In this document: positions 61,720-64,000 of the stretch, piece after piece
Layout of the letters: each line of letters begins with the position of its first letter
Numbering within the stretch: the stretch's first letter is position 1
NCBI RefSeq assembly: GCF_021129305.1
Contig: NZ_JAJOMB010000032.1
Location: 16,885 to 80,884 of the forward strand
Length of the DNA: 64,000 bases
Direction: 5' to 3'
DNA from: Kineosporia babensis
Lineage (GTDB): Bacteria > Actinomycetota > Actinomycetes > Actinomycetales > Kineosporiaceae
The notes under the pieces: generated by a model
The model's database searches: none
Told to the model about the DNA's origin: nothing
What the model saw: only the letters and a program-made list of their open reading frames with translations
Translations under genes and position numbers: made by a program

Positions 61720-61756
61720 CAGGCTCCCGGCTGACAGCCGGGGGCCTGTTGTTCTT
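61720..61756 (+). terminator. Terminator after the XRE/DUF397 pair
   Basis: Hairpin built on CAGGCTCCCGGCT / AGCCGGGGGCCTG with a 3-nt loop (one mismatch), then TTGTTCTT. A good intrinsic terminator for the regulator operon. Confidence 0.75.
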
Positions 61757-61960
61757 TGGAGATGCGGTGCCAGCCCCTGGAACCGGGAGGGTAGGACCGT
61801 CCGGCATGCGTTCACCTCCTCGCGTCGCTCGCAGAGCGATGCGCAATATCGATCTCGTAATTCGTCACGTATGGGCAAAATGCCTTGACATCAGGCGATG
61901 GCCGACAGTAGTCAAGTGACTGCCTAGGCGTAATGCACTGACGATGCAAGAGGAGAAGCA

Positions 61961-62554
61961 GTGATTCGGCGGATGAGCGTTGCGCTCGCGGGAGGAGCGA
62001 TCCTGGCCCTGGCGTCTGGTTGCTCTGGTTCGGGCGTGTCCAAGGACGAACCTCTTTCGAGTGTGACCTCTGTGACGGAAGAGCCATCGCCGTCTACAGA
62101 TCCGCAGATCCTGGCGGCGCTCGGGGCGTACGAAGGATTCACCAAAGCCCTCATCGAGGCGGAGCGGAATCCAATGGATGATGAAGCCGACCTGCCCAAG
62201 AAAGCAGACTTCACGCGGTTCGCCTATGACCCCGCACGCTCTCGATCAATTCTCGACATGAAACTTCTGGCGGACTATAACTCGGAGATGCGAGGTGCTC
62301 CTCCGGAATCCAATGTCCAAGTGCTGAAGGTCGAACTAGATGCCGATCCCTATCCATCGATGACGCTGGAGGACTGTCTCGTTCCTCAGGGGGAATATGT
62401 TCCGTATAACCGGAAGACAAACAAGCCGCTCGAGTTGACGGATACAGGCGATCCCATGGAGCCATATCGACTGACCGTGAATCTGATCTCGGTTAAAGGG
62501 AAATGGGGTGTCAGCGAGCTGGAGGTACAGCGAGAAGGGACGTGCAGTCCTTGA
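61961..62554 (+). CDS. Secreted lipoprotein of unknown function
   Basis: A 197-residue lipoprotein. The signal (RMSVALAGGAILALASGC) has a lipobox ending ASGC, so the Cys is lipidated and the protein stays at the outer face. The mature part is acidic and Ser/Thr/Pro-rich at first (SVTSVTEEPSPSTD), with a globular end (PYPSMTLEDCLVPQGEYVPY). GTG 61961 with AGAGGAGA upstream. Its last base overlaps the next start (TGATG), so the two genes are coupled. Lower GC than the neighbours. Confidence 0.75.
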   Translation: MIRRMSVALAGGAILALASGCSGSGVSKDEPLSSVTSVTEEPSPSTDPQILAALGAYEGFTKALIEAERNPMDDEADLPKKADFTRFAYDPARSRSILDMKLLADYNSEMRGAPPESNVQVLKVELDADPYPSMTLEDCLVPQGEYVPYNRKTNKPLELTDTGDPMEPYRLTVNLISVKGKWGVSELEVQREGTCSP

Positions 62555-63423
62555 TGGCGAGAAGTGTAGGACTCATTCTTGGGATTCTGATAGTCGCTAT
62601 ATTGGCGGCGCCGGCGACCGCTGATCAGGGGCCCAATAATGCGGAAGCGGACTGCCGAGACGCGCGGCGCACATGTGTTGTCAAAACACAGTCAGAGGCT
62701 GTTCTCGGAGGGTCTCCACCAGTAGAAGCCCGCAGTGAAAGTGGACGTGGCCCTACGAATCAGAAGAATAGACCGAAGCCCTACACTGGCCGTTGCCATA
62801 CCGCACCTGCGTATCCACAGCCACCGAAGTCGGATCCCGTCTGGGAGGGAAGGCAGGACGGCGTGATCCTCATGAACACATGCTTGTTTGGATGGAGCCA
62901 TTTCGCGAACTCCCAGAGCTTCTGGGCGGCTGAGTCGGACGAAGATGCAGCAAATCGAGTAGACCCAATTGAGCTTGCTATACGGGCGCAAAATTCATTG
63001 GTGCTGCCCCAACTTGAGTTGACGCGCTCGCCTGCTGGGTCTGCGTGGGTTAACGAAAACACCTGGGTCTGGCTCGAAAACGGCTGGAACGACCTGACAG
63101 CAACTGCACGGTCGGGGACGGTTTGGGCCACGGTCACCGCTACCCCGATGTCGATGGACGTCTCGGCTCAGGGAGCAGCACGCGCGGTCAGTTGCTCCGG
63201 GCCCGGACGGGCGTGGACGTCGGCCGACGGCGCCGACGTGCCTGGAGAGGATGGTTGTGCCCTGCGGTTTGAACGCTCAGGTAAAGCAACCATTCAGGTT
63301 TCAGTGCCCTACGAGGTCTCGTGGACCGGATCTGATGGTGCTGGTGGAGACCTCGGCGTTATGACGACTACAGGTGAGGACACAGTGGGGGTGTTGGAGA
63401 CGGCTGCGGTTAATACATGGTGA
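62554..63423 (+). CDS. Secreted protein coupled to the lipoprotein
   Basis: A 289-residue exported protein. Signal: VGLILGILIVAILAAPATAD, cleaved near ATA-DQ. The mature part has several Cys (DCRDARRTCVVK, GRCHTAPAY) and a beta-sandwich-like C-terminus (TATARSGTVWATVTATPMSM, ATIQVSVPYEVSWTGSD). Its ATG overlaps the upstream stop. Possibly forms a cell-surface complex with the lipoprotein. No family recognised. Lower GC suggests acquisition. Confidence 0.75.
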   Translation: MARSVGLILGILIVAILAAPATADQGPNNAEADCRDARRTCVVKTQSEAVLGGSPPVEARSESGRGPTNQKNRPKPYTGRCHTAPAYPQPPKSDPVWEGRQDGVILMNTCLFGWSHFANSQSFWAAESDEDAANRVDPIELAIRAQNSLVLPQLELTRSPAGSAWVNENTWVWLENGWNDLTATARSGTVWATVTATPMSMDVSAQGAARAVSCSGPGRAWTSADGADVPGEDGCALRFERSGKATIQVSVPYEVSWTGSDGAGGDLGVMTTTGEDTVGVLETAAVNTW

Positions 63424-63647
63424 CGACAGCGCCTTTCCGGTTGCCGACGGCCGAGTGCCGTCAGCAGGTGCCGAAGTGCGAGTGGAACCCGCGCAGGATC
63501 CTTGGGTCTACCGTGCTGCGTTGTCGTGGGGTGGTCTATTATCGGCATGCTGTAGCGGGCCAGGCCGGATAGGACGACGAATCTGTTTCTGACGCATCAG
63601 GTTCCGGAATCAGGAACTCGTACCTCACGAGACGTCAGGGAGTAGCA

Positions 63648-63890
63648 GTGAAGAGCACCGACTGGATCAAGTCGCGGACCTCCCAAGCAACCGGCAACTG
63701 TATCGAGATGCGTCGCTGGGACAGCAAAGTCGAGGTCCGCGATTCCAAGAACCCGTTCAGGCCCCTACCGGCCGCCGACCCAGAAGCTATTGGTGTCTGG
63801 CTGATGGGGGCGAAGCGAGGAGAGTACGACCAGATGTCGGTTCTGCCTGAAGATCGGTCCTCTGATCCCGGCTCAACTGTGCCCCACTGA
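63648..63890 (+). CDS. Orphan DUF397 domain protein
   Basis: An 80-residue protein with the DUF397 core STDWIKSRTSQATGNCIEMR, VEVRDSKNPFRP and EAIGVWLMGAKRGEYDQ. GTG 63648 behind CAGGGAG. Unlike the two other DUF397 genes in the window it has no XRE gene directly upstream, so its partner is elsewhere or lost. Confidence 0.85.
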   Translation: MKSTDWIKSRTSQATGNCIEMRRWDSKVEVRDSKNPFRPLPAADPEAIGVWLMGAKRGEYDQMSVLPEDRSSDPGSTVPH

Positions 63891-64000
63891 GCCATTCCGA
63901 GTAACGGGTAGCAGCGCTGTGTGATCTTGGCGGACACGCCGGGCTGGATGCGGAGAAGAAGCGCGAGACCTCGGTAGGACGGGTTCCTCCTACAGTTCCC

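Noticed and set aside
1..64000. CRISPR array or long-repeat array
   Set aside because: No regularly spaced direct repeats were seen; the only tandem repeat noted is the 2 x 12 bp at 43542-43565.

Overview
The window is high-GC chromosomal DNA from an actinomycete. Supporting signs are two complete XRE(DUF5753)-DUF397 pairs plus a lone DUF397 gene, a decayed mycothiol-dependent isomerase, a LysM/BTAD (SARP-type) membrane regulator, many GTG starts and several leaderless-looking genes. The genus cannot be fixed from the sequence; Streptomyces-, Kineosporia- or Pseudonocardia-like hosts all fit. No rRNA or complete tRNA gene was recognised.

Region by region. (1) 0-8.1 kb holds small detoxification cassettes. 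An MFS efflux pump, a TetR regulator and a nitroreductase are tied together by two near-identical 23-bp palindromes. A second MFS pump, a tannase/feruloyl-esterase-like hydrolase and another TetR with its own palindrome follow. Between them, at 2.9-3.7 kb, lie gene remnants, including the N-terminus of a TrwC-type relaxase. (2) 8.2-12 kb is a nested wreck: a frameshifted LuxR-type gene, a second tannase-like gene cut off by an IS3-family copy, and a second IS3-family transposase split by a 1.95-kb group II intron. The intron has a readable RT/maturase gene, EBS/IBS pairings and domains V and VI. (3) 12-31.4 kb is a series of 'regulator beside a redox enzyme' pairs: ALDH/LysR, NmrA/TetR, SDR, TetR/AKR, Zn-ADH, MarR/hydrolase and XRE/SDR. 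A 757-aa 2OG-Fe(II) oxygenase and several truncated genes are interspersed. (4) 31.5-41.3 kb carries a secreted subtilase, a secreted protein, a MerR with a hydrolase, further hydrolases and an MFS pump, with TetR, DJ-1 and AraC debris. (5) 41.7-47.6 kb looks like the core of an integrative or plasmid-like element: XRE/DUF397, a LysM-BTAD membrane regulator preceded by a perfect 12-bp tandem repeat, a DUF2637-like membrane protein and a putative replication protein. (6) 47.8-56.4 kb has two LLM flavin monooxygenases and a peptide/nickel-type ABC transporter in tight operon order, probably for scavenging an organosulfur or similar compound. (7) 56.7-64 kb holds a VOC protein, a large unknown protein, an IS3 OrfA stub, a two-gene cassette divergent from XRE/DUF397, a secreted lipoprotein pair and a lone DUF397 gene. 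The lower GC of this tail suggests acquired DNA.

The most notable items are the antisense group II intron inside an IS3 transposase with its base-pairing signals intact, the palindrome-defined TetR regulon, and the LysM-BTAD membrane regulator module. Many pseudogenes and stubs mark this as a plastic accessory region.
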